DNA of 64,000 nt from Opitutaceae bacterium (GCA_016795545.1 JAEUGX010000050.1:1-64000); one strand, 5' to 3'. Positions 17,381-26,210 are shown, counted from the stretch's first letter. The notes: generated from the letters alone by a model not told the origin. Program-made: numbers and translations.

Positions 17381-17901
17381 TGGGCGAGTTTCGCGAGCAG
17401 TCTGGAGGATTCTCTTTGCTGGAGACCGTCATCGCCGTGGGCCTGTTTGCCGGCACGGTGACCGTCCTGCTGGGATTGCTGCCGGGATTGATCAGAAACG
17501 CGGCGGATGCGTCGGACGCGGTGGCGGCGCAGGGCCTGGCGGACGGAATTCGCGTGGAGCTGGAGCGCCTGGTCGCCAGCCAGGGACTCGATGCGGTCGC
17601 GGCCCAGGTGGCGCCGGACAACCTGCGGTCGCAGCCGACGCTCAGGCTGGCCGCGGCGCGCGACGGCAGCCGGATCCGGCCATGGCCGGAAGGCGTGGAA
17701 GCCGGCCGGGCGCCGGGGGACGCGGGTTATTTCCTGATCGAATTGCGGCGATATACATCGCCGCCGCTGGCCTTCGAGCCAGGTGCGCCGGTACTGGCGG
17801 TGCGGGTGCGGCTGACATGGCCGTGCCCCGCGCCCGGAACGGCCCCGGGGACCCTGCCGCCCGGGGGCGACGTGGGTTTCGCGCTCGCGGTGGTGCGATA
17901 G
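17380..17901 (+). CDS. Pseudopilin-like protein (GspI-type), fourth in operon
   Basis: A 173-residue protein, leader MGEFREQSGG followed by FSLLETVIAVGLFAGTVTVLLGLL, a prepilin-type N-terminus with Glu+5. The small size and place between GspH-like and GspJ-like genes suggest the GspI position. The soluble part has no further recognisable motif. Start and stop overlap or nearly abut the neighbours. Confidence 0.72.
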   Translation: MGEFREQSGGFSLLETVIAVGLFAGTVTVLLGLLPGLIRNAADASDAVAAQGLADGIRVELERLVASQGLDAVAAQVAPDNLRSQPTLRLAAARDGSRIRPWPEGVEAGRAPGDAGYFLIELRRYTSPPLAFEPGAPVLAVRVRLTWPCPAPGTAPGTLPPGGDVGFALAVVR

Positions 17902-17903
17902 GC

Positions 17904-18908
17904 ATGTCTGGGATCCGACGAGATGGGACCGGGAGCCTGCGGGCGTTCAGCCTGGTGGAGCTGCTTGTCGCGGTCGCGATCACGCTCCTGCTGGTCGGGA
18001 TGCTGGTTGCGATCGTGGATACGACGCTGCAGGGGTGGCGGCGGGCGCAGGGCGACCTTGCGTCCGCGACGCAGGCCAGGCTGGCGTTGGACTGGATCGA
18101 GCGCGACCTCCAGTCCGCGCTCCGGCATCCGGGGGGAACCGCGACCGGGTTCGCCGTCGGCGTTGCGACGGAGGCCGGCAGCCGGGTGCTCCATGGCTGG
18201 CTGCCGGCGTCCGGTTCCGGCAAACCCGGTGGGACGGCGAGTTGGCGGCCGCTGCCGCCGGCAGTCGAGGATATCCCCGGAGCCCTGGCCGAGGCGCGGT
18301 TCGGGTGGTCCGGGGCCTGGCTGCGCTGCTTCACGCACAACCCCGAATCCTCCGGCAGCCAGGTCGTCGCGGTGGCTTACCAGCTATGCCGCCGGCCGGT
18401 GGGCGGGCCGGTGAACCCGACGAATCCCGCGCCGGTACGGTATTCCCTGTACCGGTCCGCCGTGACTGGGGAAAAGACCTGGCTGGCCGGCCTCGATCTG
18501 TCCGCGGCGGCCTACGCCAGCCCGTCCAGCCAACCCGGCGCGACGCGCGAGCCTGCCACGCTCACGAATCCGAACCAGGCCGACCTGCTCGCGGTCCGGG
18601 TCGTGGACTTCGGGATCTGGCTTTATGTGCGCGAATCCGGCGGCGCCCTGCGGAGGGTGTTTCCCGTCTCGGAGGCCGACCGCGAGCATGGCGTTGCGGG
18701 CAATGTCCCGCTGCCCGACGTGGTCGATGTCATGATCCGGATCCTGACGGAGCAAGGCGCGGCGCGGATTGAAGCGATGGAGCGGGGGGAGCGCACCGTG
18801 GTCCGGCCGCCCGAGGTGGCGGACGACGCCGCTTGGTGGTGGGCGGAAGTCGAGGCGCACTCGCAGGTCTATGTGCGGCGGATCGAGAGGGTCGCGACCG
18901 TCCCATGA
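17904..18908 (+). CDS. Pseudopilin-like protein (GspJ-type), fifth in operon
   Basis: A 334-residue protein with leader ending SLRA and motif FSLVELLVAVAITLLLVGMLVAIV. As in the first gene, Ala replaces Gly before the predicted cleavage site. The segment QARLALDWIERDLQSAL after the helix fits GspJ/PilW-like proteins, which carry a similar 'RxxxxxLxRDLxxA' helix. The ATG at 17904 lies 2 bases after the previous stop; the end overlaps the next gene by ATGA. Confidence 0.75.
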   Translation: MSGIRRDGTGSLRAFSLVELLVAVAITLLLVGMLVAIVDTTLQGWRRAQGDLASATQARLALDWIERDLQSALRHPGGTATGFAVGVATEAGSRVLHGWLPASGSGKPGGTASWRPLPPAVEDIPGALAEARFGWSGAWLRCFTHNPESSGSQVVAVAYQLCRRPVGGPVNPTNPAPVRYSLYRSAVTGEKTWLAGLDLSAAAYASPSSQPGATREPATLTNPNQADLLAVRVVDFGIWLYVRESGGALRRVFPVSEADREHGVAGNVPLPDVVDVMIRILTEQGAARIEAMERGERTVVRPPEVADDAAWWWAEVEAHSQVYVRRIERVATVP

Positions 18909-20200
18909 GCCCGGGCGCCCTGGACAGGAAGCGCGGCTTTGCCCTGGTGCTGACCCTGGTGTTGCTGGCGCTGCTGGTGCTGGCGGTGGTTGGGTTGGGC
19001 ACCCTGGCCCGGGTGGGAAGCCGGGTTGCCGCCGCCTCCGGCCAGCAGGCCAAGGCCCGTCAGCATGCGCGCCTCGCGCTGCAGGTCGCCCTGGGTCAGC
19101 TGCAAGCGGCCGCGGGTCCGGACGACCGGGTGACGGCGATGGCCGGGGTCGCGGGCATCGCCGCCGGGCCGGATGCCCGCACGCGGCACTGGTGCGGCGT
19201 CTGGACGGCGGACGGGGCCTTCCTGTGCTGGCTGGCTTCGGGCGCCGCGGGGTCCGCGGCTGCGGTGGCCGGCGAGGAAGTGCGGCTGGTCGACGCCGGG
19301 ACGGTGGGAGCGCCCACGGCCAACTCCGAGCCGGTGGTCGCCGGTCGCGTGCCGGTGCTGGTTTTCTCCGCCGAGCTCGGCCGCAGGGAAAGAGACGGGA
19401 GTTATGCCTACTGGGTGGGCGACCTCGGCGTGAAGATCGCCGTGCAGGCCGCGCCCGGAGCGATGACGGAGCCAGGCGCCGTGCGGCTGCCTCCGGCCAC
19501 GCCTCCGACCTCGGCCGCCGCCAAGCTGCGCGCGGCGCTGGTCGCCCACGCGGCCAAGCTTCCGCGGGTGCTCGCTTACGAGCAGCTGGCCTGGCTGCCC
19601 CGGCCCGAGGCGCCGGCCCTGACGCCGAGCGTCTTGCAGGACAACTTCCACCATGTCGCCCTGAACGCCGAGTTTCTCGATCCCGCCGCCGTCGGCGGAC
19701 CGCGCCGGTCGGGGCGGCTGAACCTCAACACGACCTCCGTGGTCGCGTGGCGCGGGCTGCTGGAAAGCTATCCGGCGGGAGGCGACGGACCGGCGCTGGA
19801 CCCGGCGGCCCTCGGGCCGTCGCCTACGACCTCATTGCCCGCGCGGATCGCCCTGCACCTGGCCGGCGCGGAATCGCCCGGCAAGTCTGCCGGAGGGCCG
19901 TTCACCTCGGTGGCGGCGTTCGCGGGCAGCGCGCTGCTGGCCGATGCGCTTGCGGCCAGCGGTGCCGGCGTGACCCCCGACGAGCTGATGGCGGCGATCG
20001 GGACGCGGCTGGCGGTGCGGTCGGACACCTTCTGCATTCGCGCATATGGCGACGCGGCCGATCCCGCGGCGCCCGCCGAGCCCGGGGCCACGGCGGTGGC
20101 CGAGGCGATCGTGCAGCGCACCGACGCTTTCGCCGCGGACGGCCTCGGACGGAAGTTCACCGTGGTGCGCTTCCGCTGGCTCGGCCCCGCGGACCTTTGA
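18905..20200 (+). CDS. GspK/PilX-like component, sixth in operon
   Basis: A 431-residue protein with a short basic start (MSPGALDRKRG) and FALVLTLVLLALLVLAVVGLGTLARV, a hydrophobic helix that lacks the +5 Glu. This is the pattern of GspK and PilX N-terminal proteins, which cap the pseudopilus tip. The following AARQQA-like segment (ASGQQAKARQHARLALQVALGQLQAAAG) is typical of verrucomicrobial members. It contains a late segment rich in LNLNTTSVVAWRGLLE, reminiscent of the GspK helix-hairpin region (inference). It ends the operon. Confidence 0.7.
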   Translation: MSPGALDRKRGFALVLTLVLLALLVLAVVGLGTLARVGSRVAAASGQQAKARQHARLALQVALGQLQAAAGPDDRVTAMAGVAGIAAGPDARTRHWCGVWTADGAFLCWLASGAAGSAAAVAGEEVRLVDAGTVGAPTANSEPVVAGRVPVLVFSAELGRRERDGSYAYWVGDLGVKIAVQAAPGAMTEPGAVRLPPATPPTSAAAKLRAALVAHAAKLPRVLAYEQLAWLPRPEAPALTPSVLQDNFHHVALNAEFLDPAAVGGPRRSGRLNLNTTSVVAWRGLLESYPAGGDGPALDPAALGPSPTTSLPARIALHLAGAESPGKSAGGPFTSVAAFAGSALLADALAASGAGVTPDELMAAIGTRLAVRSDTFCIRAYGDAADPAAPAEPGATAVAEAIVQRTDAFAADGLGRKFTVVRFRWLGPADL

Positions 20201-20302
20201 GGCGAGGCCGGGGACGGCGTCCCGACCCGCGAAATCGCCGAGATTTGGCGTGATTCGCCGGCGATTGTCCTCATTAGTGGGCGATCCCAACCCGAAAATC
20301 CC

Positions 20303-20611
20303 ATGGCAGGCGTAGGCAAACTCCTCAAGCAGGCGCAGAAAATGCAGCGGCAGATCGAGACGATGCAGGCATCGCTCGCGGCTCGTGAGATCGACGTATC
20401 CAGCGGCGGCGGCGCCGTGCAGGTCAAGGTCAACGGTGCCGGCAAGTTCCTGGCGCTCAAGCTCGACCCGGAATTCCTGAAGGAGGATGCGGCGGTCGTG
20501 CAGGACGCCATCCTCAACGCCGTGCAGGAGGCGGCGACAAAGGCGAAGGAGCTCAATGACTCCGAAATGCAGAAGATCTCGGCGGGCTTCCAGATGCCCG
20601 GCATGTTCTGA
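20303..20611 (+). CDS. ybaB: YbaB/EbfC nucleoid-associated protein
   Basis: A 102-residue protein matching the YbaB/EbfC family in length and sequence: MAGVGKLLKQAQKMQRQIET at the start, a basic-acidic helix, then the small beta sheet AVQVKVNGAGKFLALKLDPE and an Asn/Met-rich tail (FQMPGMF). The family forms dimers that bind DNA. It lies 57 bases upstream of recR, an arrangement conserved across many bacteria; the dnaX gene that usually precedes the pair is replaced here by the pseudopilin operon. Confidence 0.92.
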   Translation: MAGVGKLLKQAQKMQRQIETMQASLAAREIDVSSGGGAVQVKVNGAGKFLALKLDPEFLKEDAAVVQDAILNAVQEAATKAKELNDSEMQKISAGFQMPGMF

Positions 20612-20668
20612 GCGCCCGACCGGCCCGGCCCGCGCGGATGTGTCCGTCAACCCCCTCCGGATAACCCG

Positions 20669-21262
20669 ATGACCCCCGCCCTGGAAAGGCTCCAGAAGCA
20701 GCTGAAGCAGCTGCCCGGCATCGGCTACCGCTCCGCGGAACGAATCGCGCTGCATCTGCTGGTGGAGAAGCCCCAGCGGCTGCCCGAGCTGGTGGCCGCG
20801 CTCGAGGCGGCGGCGTCCGGCGTCCGGCGCTGCCGGGTCTGCGGCAACCTCGCCGAGGAGGAGAGGTGTCCGGTGTGTGCCGACGAACGCCGCGCCACCG
20901 GCCAGGTCTGCGTCGTGGAGAACGTGCCCGACCTCGCGGCCATCGAGCGCTCCGGCGCCTACCGCGGCCGCTACCACGTGTTGCACGGCAAGCTCTCGCC
21001 GATCCGCGGCGTGGCGCCGGAGGACCTGAATCTGGCGCCGCTGCTCGAACGCATCGGGTCGGGCGAGGTGACCGAGCTCATCCTGGCCCTTTCCAACGAC
21101 GTCGAGGGCGAAGCCACCTGCCATTACCTGACCGAACGGCTGCCGGCGAAAGGGGTGAAGGTCTCGCGCATCGGCTTCGGCCTGCCCAGCGGCGGCGGCG
21201 TGCTTTATGCGGACGCGGTTACGCTCAAAAGCGCCCTGGAGGGGCGGCGTGATTATTCGTGA
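20669..21262 (+). CDS. recR: Recombination protein RecR
   Basis: A 197-residue RecR of standard length. The N-terminal helix-hairpin-helix (LKQLPGIGYRSAERIALHLL), a four-cysteine zinc site (C55, C58, C67, C70 in CRVCGN...CPVC), a Toprim domain from VCVVENVPDLAAIERSGAYRG to ILALSNDVEGEATCHYL and the C-terminal Walker-B-like region (RIGFGLPSGGGVLYAD) are all present. With RecO and RecF it loads RecA at gaps. It follows ybaB. Confidence 0.95.
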   Translation: MTPALERLQKQLKQLPGIGYRSAERIALHLLVEKPQRLPELVAALEAAASGVRRCRVCGNLAEEERCPVCADERRATGQVCVVENVPDLAAIERSGAYRGRYHVLHGKLSPIRGVAPEDLNLAPLLERIGSGEVTELILALSNDVEGEATCHYLTERLPAKGVKVSRIGFGLPSGGGVLYADAVTLKSALEGRRDYS

Positions 21263-21304
21263 TTGCGGCGCGCCTGTCCGCCACTTTTATTCCGCGAGTT
21301 CCTT

Positions 21305-21379
21305 GCGGGCATAGTATATCGGCTATTATGCGTGCTTCCCAAGCATGAGAGGAGGGTTCGATTCCCTCTGCCCGCACCA
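21305..21379 (+). tRNA. tRNA-Gly(CCC)
   Basis: A complete cloverleaf with encoded CCA. Acceptor GCGGGCA pairs with TGCCCGC (21369-21375), the anticodon stem is CGTGC/GCATG with loop TTCCCAA (anticodon CCC), and the T arm is GAGGG-TTCGATT-CCCTC. The discriminator base is A and the CCA is at 21377-21379. It lies 42 bases downstream of recR on the same strand. Confidence 0.93.
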
Positions 21380-21416
21380 CTTTTCTAGGATCAGCCGCTA
21401 CGGGAGCCGGGACCTG

Positions 21417-21659
21417 CTACTTCGCACTTTTGGAGAAGGTGGTGTCGCCCGTTTCTTCTTTCATGGACTTGGCCTCGGCGCGAATCTGGGCGGGCGACTT
21501 GTACTCGACCCCGGCTTCAGTCGCCTGCCGCTTCTTCTCCTGTTCCTTCTTCCATTGTTCGTAGGTCATGGGGTCGCTGACGCAGCCCGCGAGGAAGCCG
21601 GCCAGCACGACGAATGCGAAGGTCGCGAGAATGCCCCGTGGGGTAGACAGTGCCATCAT
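21417..21659 (-). CDS. Small lipoprotein
   Basis: An 80-residue protein (start at the first of two adjacent ATGs, 21659 or 21656) with a type II signal peptide ending LAGFLAGC, so the mature N-terminal Cys would be lipidated. The mature part is short and charged (EQWKKEQEKKRQATEAG). No function is recognisable; similar small charged lipoproteins are common in outer-membrane proteomes. The open frame extends to 21788 but the lipoprotein signal fixes the start. Confidence 0.6.
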   Translation of the reverse strand: MMALSTPRGILATFAFVVLAGFLAGCVSDPMTYEQWKKEQEKKRQATEAGVEYKSPAQIRAEAKSMKEETGDTTFSKSAK

Positions 21660-21819
21660 CCCCGCAAAGGAGCGCACGCCGGGCGGTGTTGGCAAGGAAG
21701 CAGGCAGAAATTCCGCGGCCAACGTCCCGAAGCGCACTCTTTTTCCAGTTGTAAACTCCCGCGTCGTTTGTGTCGGATTTCCATACACTTTGTAGCGCCC
21801 TTCCTGAGGGGAACGACCG

Positions 21820-21970
21820 ATCTTAAATAGATATTTTTATCTAAAAAATTCCAGATGAACATGATGTGTTTAAAAATTCGATCTGGCCATTGCGAATGGC
21901 ATAAATTCTGCACACATTATATGCATAATTATCATACAGTTGCATTAACCTAATAAATCCGGTCGCTCGA
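21820..21970. promoter_or_regulatory. A+T-rich regulatory region upstream of the fur-family gene
   Basis: This stretch is much richer in A+T than its surroundings. It holds a TAGATA-TTTT-TATCTA hairpin (21828-21843) and an ATTATCA half-site at 21928-21934 that equals one arm of the 7-1-7 Fur-family consensus, while the other arm matches poorly. It lies 118-268 bases before the fur-family gene and suggests a promoter or autoregulatory site. Regulation by that protein is inferred, not shown. Confidence 0.4.
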
Positions 21971-22087
21971 CCGCTAGTCCTACCGCCTGACAATACTACC
22001 CAAATCATGCCTTACCCTGTGGTTCCTCTTTAGACTGAAGCGAAATTTTCATAACCCGAATTTGATCCAGCAAAGGGAGCCCTCGAC

Positions 22088-22636
22088 ATGATCGCAGCGA
22101 CACAGTCAAACCATCCACTGGCCTCAGTGAGCAGCCCACGGTCTTTGGATGACGCTCGTACCCGGATTCGTGCGGCAGGGTTGCGCATCACCAAGCCGCG
22201 GGTGGCGATCATCGAGGCGCTGCTGCGCCACCATGGCCCGGTGAGCATCGAGCGCATCCACCAGGACATGGGCACCCGGGTTTGCGACCTCGTGACGGTT
22301 TATCGCTGCCTGTCTGCATTCGAGAATCTCGGCCTGGTGCGCCGCAGCTACCAGCACAACGGGACCTGCCTGTACGAGCTCGTGCTCGGCACGCCGAGTC
22401 ATTACCACATCGTCTGCAAGCACTGCGGCAAGACGGACCGCGTCGATTATTTCCCGGTCGAGGGGATGGAGCGCATGCTGCAGGAGCGCGGCTACACGCA
22501 GATCAGCCACATCGTCGAATTTTTCGGAGTTTGTCCCACCTGCCAGAAGGTCGCGCCAGTGCGGCACCGGGAGGTTCCGGCCGAGGCGACGCCCGTCCGC
22601 GGGACGTCGGTGAACATCGAGTCGTCGACGCTCTGA
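22088..22636 (+). CDS. Fur-family metal- or peroxide-responsive regulator
   Basis: A 182-residue Fur-family repressor with an extended N-terminus. The winged-helix DNA-binding domain (GLRITKPRVAIIEALLRHHGPVS ... VTVYRCLSAFENLGLVRR) is followed by the dimerisation domain with HYHIVCKHCGK (C110, C113) and a second pair CPTC (C149, C152), the structural zinc site. Family members include Fur, Zur and PerR; the exact metal cannot be told from this. It is convergent with dxs, 22 bases apart, and is preceded by an A+T-rich region likely to hold its promoter. Confidence 0.88.
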   Translation: MIAATQSNHPLASVSSPRSLDDARTRIRAAGLRITKPRVAIIEALLRHHGPVSIERIHQDMGTRVCDLVTVYRCLSAFENLGLVRRSYQHNGTCLYELVLGTPSHYHIVCKHCGKTDRVDYFPVEGMERMLQERGYTQISHIVEFFGVCPTCQKVAPVRHREVPAEATPVRGTSVNIESSTL

Positions 22637-22648
22637 TGAAGAAAGTCT

Positions 22649-22670
22649 GCCGAGGCCCTCAGGCTTCGGC
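22649..22670. terminator. Possible hairpin between convergent fur-family gene and dxs
   Basis: GCCGAGGC (22649-22656) pairs with GCTTCGGC (22663-22670), one G-T wobble, 6-base loop, covering the dxs stop. On the minus strand it is followed by a T/C-rich stretch. It is a weak candidate for ending one or both convergent transcripts. Confidence 0.3.
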
Positions 22671-24590
22671 GGCCACAGGCTCGGCGCCGAGCCGGCGGTA
22701 ACGGTCCTTGACGCGCCGGGCGATGTCGTCGGGTGAAAGTCCGTAGGCCGCGCGCAGGACTTCCACCGACGTGCCGTGTTCGACGAATTTGTCGGGCCAG
22801 CCGATGCGCTCGACCGGCGTGGCGCAATCCGCCTCCTGCAGCGCCTCGAGGACGGCGCTGCCGAAACCGCCGGCGAGCACATGGTCCTCCATGGTGACGA
22901 TCAGCGGAACGACCGCGGCCTGGCTCAGGAGGAGCGTCCGGTCGAGCGGCTTGATGAAGCGCGCGTTGACGACGCCGACGGAGAGGTTCTCCTCGCGGCT
23001 CAGGCGCTCGGCCAGTCGCAGGGCTTCCTGCACCATCGGACCCAAGGCCCAGATCATGATGTTGGAGCCCTCGCGCAGGAGCTGGGCCTGGCCGACCGGC
23101 AGGAGGGCGGGCTGCGCCTTGACCTCGGCGCCCGTGCCGGCGCCGCGCGGGTAGCGGAGGAAGGAGGGGCCGGGCAGGCTCAGGCTGGTGTGCATCATGT
23201 CGACCAGCTCGTCCTCGTCCTTGGGCTGCATGACGATCGCGTTGGGCACGCAGCGGAGGTAGGCGACGTCGAACAGCCCGTGGTGGGTCGGGCCGTCGTT
23301 GGGCGACAGGCCGGCGCGGTCCAGGCAGAAAGTGACGGGCAGGTTCTGGAGGCAGACATCGTGGATCACCTGGTCATAGGCGCGCTGTAGGAACGTCGAA
23401 TAAATGGCGCACACGGGACGGAAGCCCTTGGTCGCGAGGCCGGCGGCGAACAGCACGGCGTGCTCCTCGGCGATACCGACGTCGAAGAACTGCTGCGGCA
23501 CCTCGCGGGCGAGGAGGGACAGGCCGGTGCCGCTGGGCATGGCGGCCGTGATGCCGAGCACGTTGGAATTGGCGCGGGCGAAGCGGGTGAGGGCCTGGCC
23601 GAAGACATCCTGGTAATTCGGCGGGGCGCCGGCGGCCGCCTTGGTGCTCTCGCCGGTGACCGGGTCGAAGGGCGAGGCGCCGTGAAATTTCTCCGGGTGG
23701 GCGAGGGCGGCCTCGAGGCCCTTGCCCTTCTTCGTCAGCACGTGGACGAGCACGGGCACGTCACAATGCTGGGCGAACTCGAGGTTCTTGACGAGGGCGT
23801 CGAAATTATGCCCGTCGACCGGACCGAGATAGCGCAGGCCGAATTTCTCGAAGAGCGACGATTCGACGAAGAAGTCCTTGGTCTCGCGCTTCCACTTGTG
23901 GTAGACGCGATTCATCTCGACGCCGGTCGGGAAGCTCTTGAAGAAGGCCTCGACGTCGTGATGCAGGCGGTTGTAGGTGGCGCTGGTGCTGATGCGGTTG
24001 AGGTACTTCGAGATGGCGCCGACGTTCTTGGCGATCGACCACTCGTTGTCGTTGAGGACGACGATCAGGCGCTTGGTGGAGCTGACCACGTTGTTGAGCG
24101 CCTCCAGGGTGATGCCGCAGGTCAAGGCGGCGTCGCCGCAGACCGCGACGACGTGCTCGCTGCTGCCGCGCAGGTCGCGCGCCGTCGCCATGCCCAGCGC
24201 CGCGGAGAGGGCCGTGCCGGCGTGGCCGGCGCCGAAGCTGTCGTGCGGGCTTTCCGGCCGGTAGAGGAAGCCCGAGGCGCCGCCGGACTTGCGCAGCTGG
24301 CGGAAGAACTCGCCCTGACGGCCGGTCAGCAGCTTGTGCACGTAACCCTGGTGAGCGACGTCGAACACCACTTGGTCCTCCGGTGTGGAGAACACGCGGT
24401 GCAGCGCGATGGTCAGCTCGACGACGCCGAGATTCGGGCCGATGTGGCCGCCGTTCCGGGAAGTGACGGCGATCAGCTCCTCGCGGATCTCATGCGCGAG
24501 CTGCGGTAGCTGCTCCAGGGCGAGGCCCTTGACGTCGGCGGGGCCCGCGATCTTGGGCAGCAATGGCTGGACGGACGACTGGTGGCTCAT
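22659..24590 (-). CDS. dxs: 1-deoxy-D-xylulose-5-phosphate synthase
   Basis: A 643-residue thiamine-diphosphate enzyme that condenses pyruvate and glyceraldehyde 3-phosphate in the MEP isoprenoid pathway. Landmarks include FDVAHQGYVHKLLTGR, the cofactor region GDAALTCG at 152-159, LNDNEWSIAKNVG at 179-191, GPVDGHNF and the C-terminal DRAGLSPNDGPTHHG. The usual GDGA(M/L)TGG motif is GDAALTCG here, as I recall in chlamydial DXS, so this looks like a PVC-group variant (inference). The ATG at 24590 is taken; the frame opens one codon earlier at a TTG. It follows xseB by 24 bases. Confidence 0.93.
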   Translation of the reverse strand: MSHQSSVQPLLPKIAGPADVKGLALEQLPQLAHEIREELIAVTSRNGGHIGPNLGVVELTIALHRVFSTPEDQVVFDVAHQGYVHKLLTGRQGEFFRQLRKSGGASGFLYRPESPHDSFGAGHAGTALSAALGMATARDLRGSSEHVVAVCGDAALTCGITLEALNNVVSSTKRLIVVLNDNEWSIAKNVGAISKYLNRISTSATYNRLHHDVEAFFKSFPTGVEMNRVYHKWKRETKDFFVESSLFEKFGLRYLGPVDGHNFDALVKNLEFAQHCDVPVLVHVLTKKGKGLEAALAHPEKFHGASPFDPVTGESTKAAAGAPPNYQDVFGQALTRFARANSNVLGITAAMPSGTGLSLLAREVPQQFFDVGIAEEHAVLFAAGLATKGFRPVCAIYSTFLQRAYDQVIHDVCLQNLPVTFCLDRAGLSPNDGPTHHGLFDVAYLRCVPNAIVMQPKDEDELVDMMHTSLSLPGPSFLRYPRGAGTGAEVKAQPALLPVGQAQLLREGSNIMIWALGPMVQEALRLAERLSREENLSVGVVNARFIKPLDRTLLLSQAAVVPLIVTMEDHVLAGGFGSAVLEALQEADCATPVERIGWPDKFVEHGTSVEVLRAAYGLSPDDIARRVKDRYRRLGAEPVAAEA

Positions 24591-24614
24591 CAAAGGGTGG
24601 ACGGGAACGCAGCC

Positions 24615-24863
24615 TTACTCCGTGCGGCTGGCGGCGAAGGGTTCGACGGCCAGGCTGCCATCCTTGCCCTTGCGGAGCATTTCAATCTTGAGCTCGGCCT
24701 CCTTCAGGCGGCCTTCGCAGACCTTGAGCAATTTCGTGCCCTCCTCGTACTTCGCCAGCAACTCGGCCAGCGGAACCTCGCCCTGTTCCATCGCGTCAAC
24801 GATGGTCTCGAGCCTGGCGAGGGCGCCTTCGAAGGTGAGCTTGGCGGTCTTGTCGGTGTCCAC
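24615..24863 (-). CDS. xseB: Exodeoxyribonuclease VII small subunit
   Basis: An 82-residue protein with a GTG start (24863) and the family core LTFEGALARLETIVDAMEQGEVPLAEL, then a helix LLAKYEEGTKLLKVCEGRLKEAELKIE. It forms the small subunit of exonuclease VII with XseA, which is not in the window. The order xseB then dxs, 24 bases apart, fits the common xseB-ispA-dxs neighbourhood, with ispA absent here. Confidence 0.88.
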   Translation of the reverse strand: MDTDKTAKLTFEGALARLETIVDAMEQGEVPLAELLAKYEEGTKLLKVCEGRLKEAELKIEMLRKGKDGSLAVEPFAASRTE

Positions 24864-24967
24864 GCCGCCACCATGCGCCGGCAGCGGGGCTTTTCAATCC
24901 TGTTTCCGCGCCGACGGGGCCGGCCGATTTGGATTGGCCTCGGCGCAAAATGGCATGGAGTAAGGGG

Positions 24968-26206
24968 ATGGACTGGCTGCCCCTTACGGTCGTTGCCCTG
25001 ATCATGCTGCGCCTCGGCGCCCAGCTGGCGCTCGAGGCCCTGAACCGGGCGGAGGCCCGGCGGCATGCGGGCCGGCGGCCGGAGTCGCTGGCCGACGTGA
25101 TGGATGACGCGACCTATGCGCGCTCCGTCGAGTACACCCAGGCCAAGAGCCGCTTCGCCTCCGTCGAGGGAGCCTGGGAGGTGGCGGTCCTGCTGACGCT
25201 GCTGTTCAGCGGCGCGCTGCCGTGGCTTTGGGGGCGGTTCGACGCCCTGGCGCCGGGCGCGGCGTGGAGCGGGGCGCTGTTCCTGGTCGCGACCCTGCTG
25301 CTGCTCGGCCTGCCGGGGCTGCCGCTGGCGTGGTGGGCGCAGTTCCGGCTCGAGGCGCGGTTCGGCTTCAACCAGAGCACGCTCGGCCTGTGGATCGCGG
25401 ACCAGGTGAAATCGACCCTGCTCGGCCTGGCCATCGGCTTTCCCCTGGCCTGGGCGCTGCTGTCCCTGGTGCAGCGGGCGGGGGCGTTCTGGTGGGTCTG
25501 GGGATTCGTGCTGCTGTTCGGCTTCCAGCTCCTGATGATCGTGCTCTACCCGAAGCTCATCCTGCCTCTCTTCAACAAGCTGTCGCCGCTGCCCGAGGGC
25601 GACATCCGCCGGCGGCTGCAGGAACTGGCGGACCGCACCGGGTTCCGGGCCAAGACGATCGAGGTGATGGATGGCAGCCGGCGCTCGGGTCACTCGAACG
25701 CCTTCTTCACCGGCTTCGGCCGGTTCCGGCGGATCGTGCTGTTCGACACCCTCATGCAGCAGCTGGCGCCCGAGGAGATCGAGGCCGTGCTGGCCCACGA
25801 GATCGGTCACTACCAGCGCGGCCACATCCCGAAGCGGCTCGTCACCATCGGCCTGATGCAGCTCGGGGCGTTCGGCGCCGTCGCCTGGCTGGCGCAGGCC
25901 CCGTGGTTCAACGCGGCCTTCGGCCTGCCGGCGGGCGTGCTGGCGCCGACCTTCCTGCTGTTCGCGCTGCTCGGCGGCCTGGTGACCTTCTGGTTTTCGC
26001 CGCTGGGCAACTGGGTGTCGCGGCGGCACGAGTACGAGGCCGACGCCTTCGCGCGCGAGGCCATGCGCGGCGCCGCGCCGCTGATCGCCGCCCTGCGCAA
26101 GCTGTCGCAGAAGAACCTGTCCAACCTCACGCCGCACCCGCTCTACAGCACCGTCTACTACTCGCACCCGACGCTGGTGGAGCGCGAGCGGGCGCTGCGC
26201 TCGTGA
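24968..26206 (+). CDS. M48-family membrane metalloprotease (Ste24-like)
   Basis: A 412-residue integral membrane protease. The zinc motif is HEIGH at residues 277-281 with a third ligand in EYEADAFA (E357); there are about seven hydrophobic segments, several before the active site. It resembles the Ste24/CAAX-type M48B group rather than HtpX. The start at 24968 is preceded by GGAG and a purine run and is preferred over an in-frame ATG at 24950. The next gene follows by 4 bases, so coupling is likely. Substrates in bacteria are poorly known. Confidence 0.85.
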   Translation: MDWLPLTVVALIMLRLGAQLALEALNRAEARRHAGRRPESLADVMDDATYARSVEYTQAKSRFASVEGAWEVAVLLTLLFSGALPWLWGRFDALAPGAAWSGALFLVATLLLLGLPGLPLAWWAQFRLEARFGFNQSTLGLWIADQVKSTLLGLAIGFPLAWALLSLVQRAGAFWWVWGFVLLFGFQLLMIVLYPKLILPLFNKLSPLPEGDIRRRLQELADRTGFRAKTIEVMDGSRRSGHSNAFFTGFGRFRRIVLFDTLMQQLAPEEIEAVLAHEIGHYQRGHIPKRLVTIGLMQLGAFGAVAWLAQAPWFNAAFGLPAGVLAPTFLLFALLGGLVTFWFSPLGNWVSRRHEYEADAFAREAMRGAAPLIAALRKLSQKNLSNLTPHPLYSTVYYSHPTLVERERALRS

Positions 26207-26210
26207 TCCC

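Noticed and set aside
21921..21935. Full Fur box at TGCATAATTATCATA
   Set aside because: Only the ATTATCA arm matches; the other arm has about three of seven consensus bases, so it is recorded only as a half-site.
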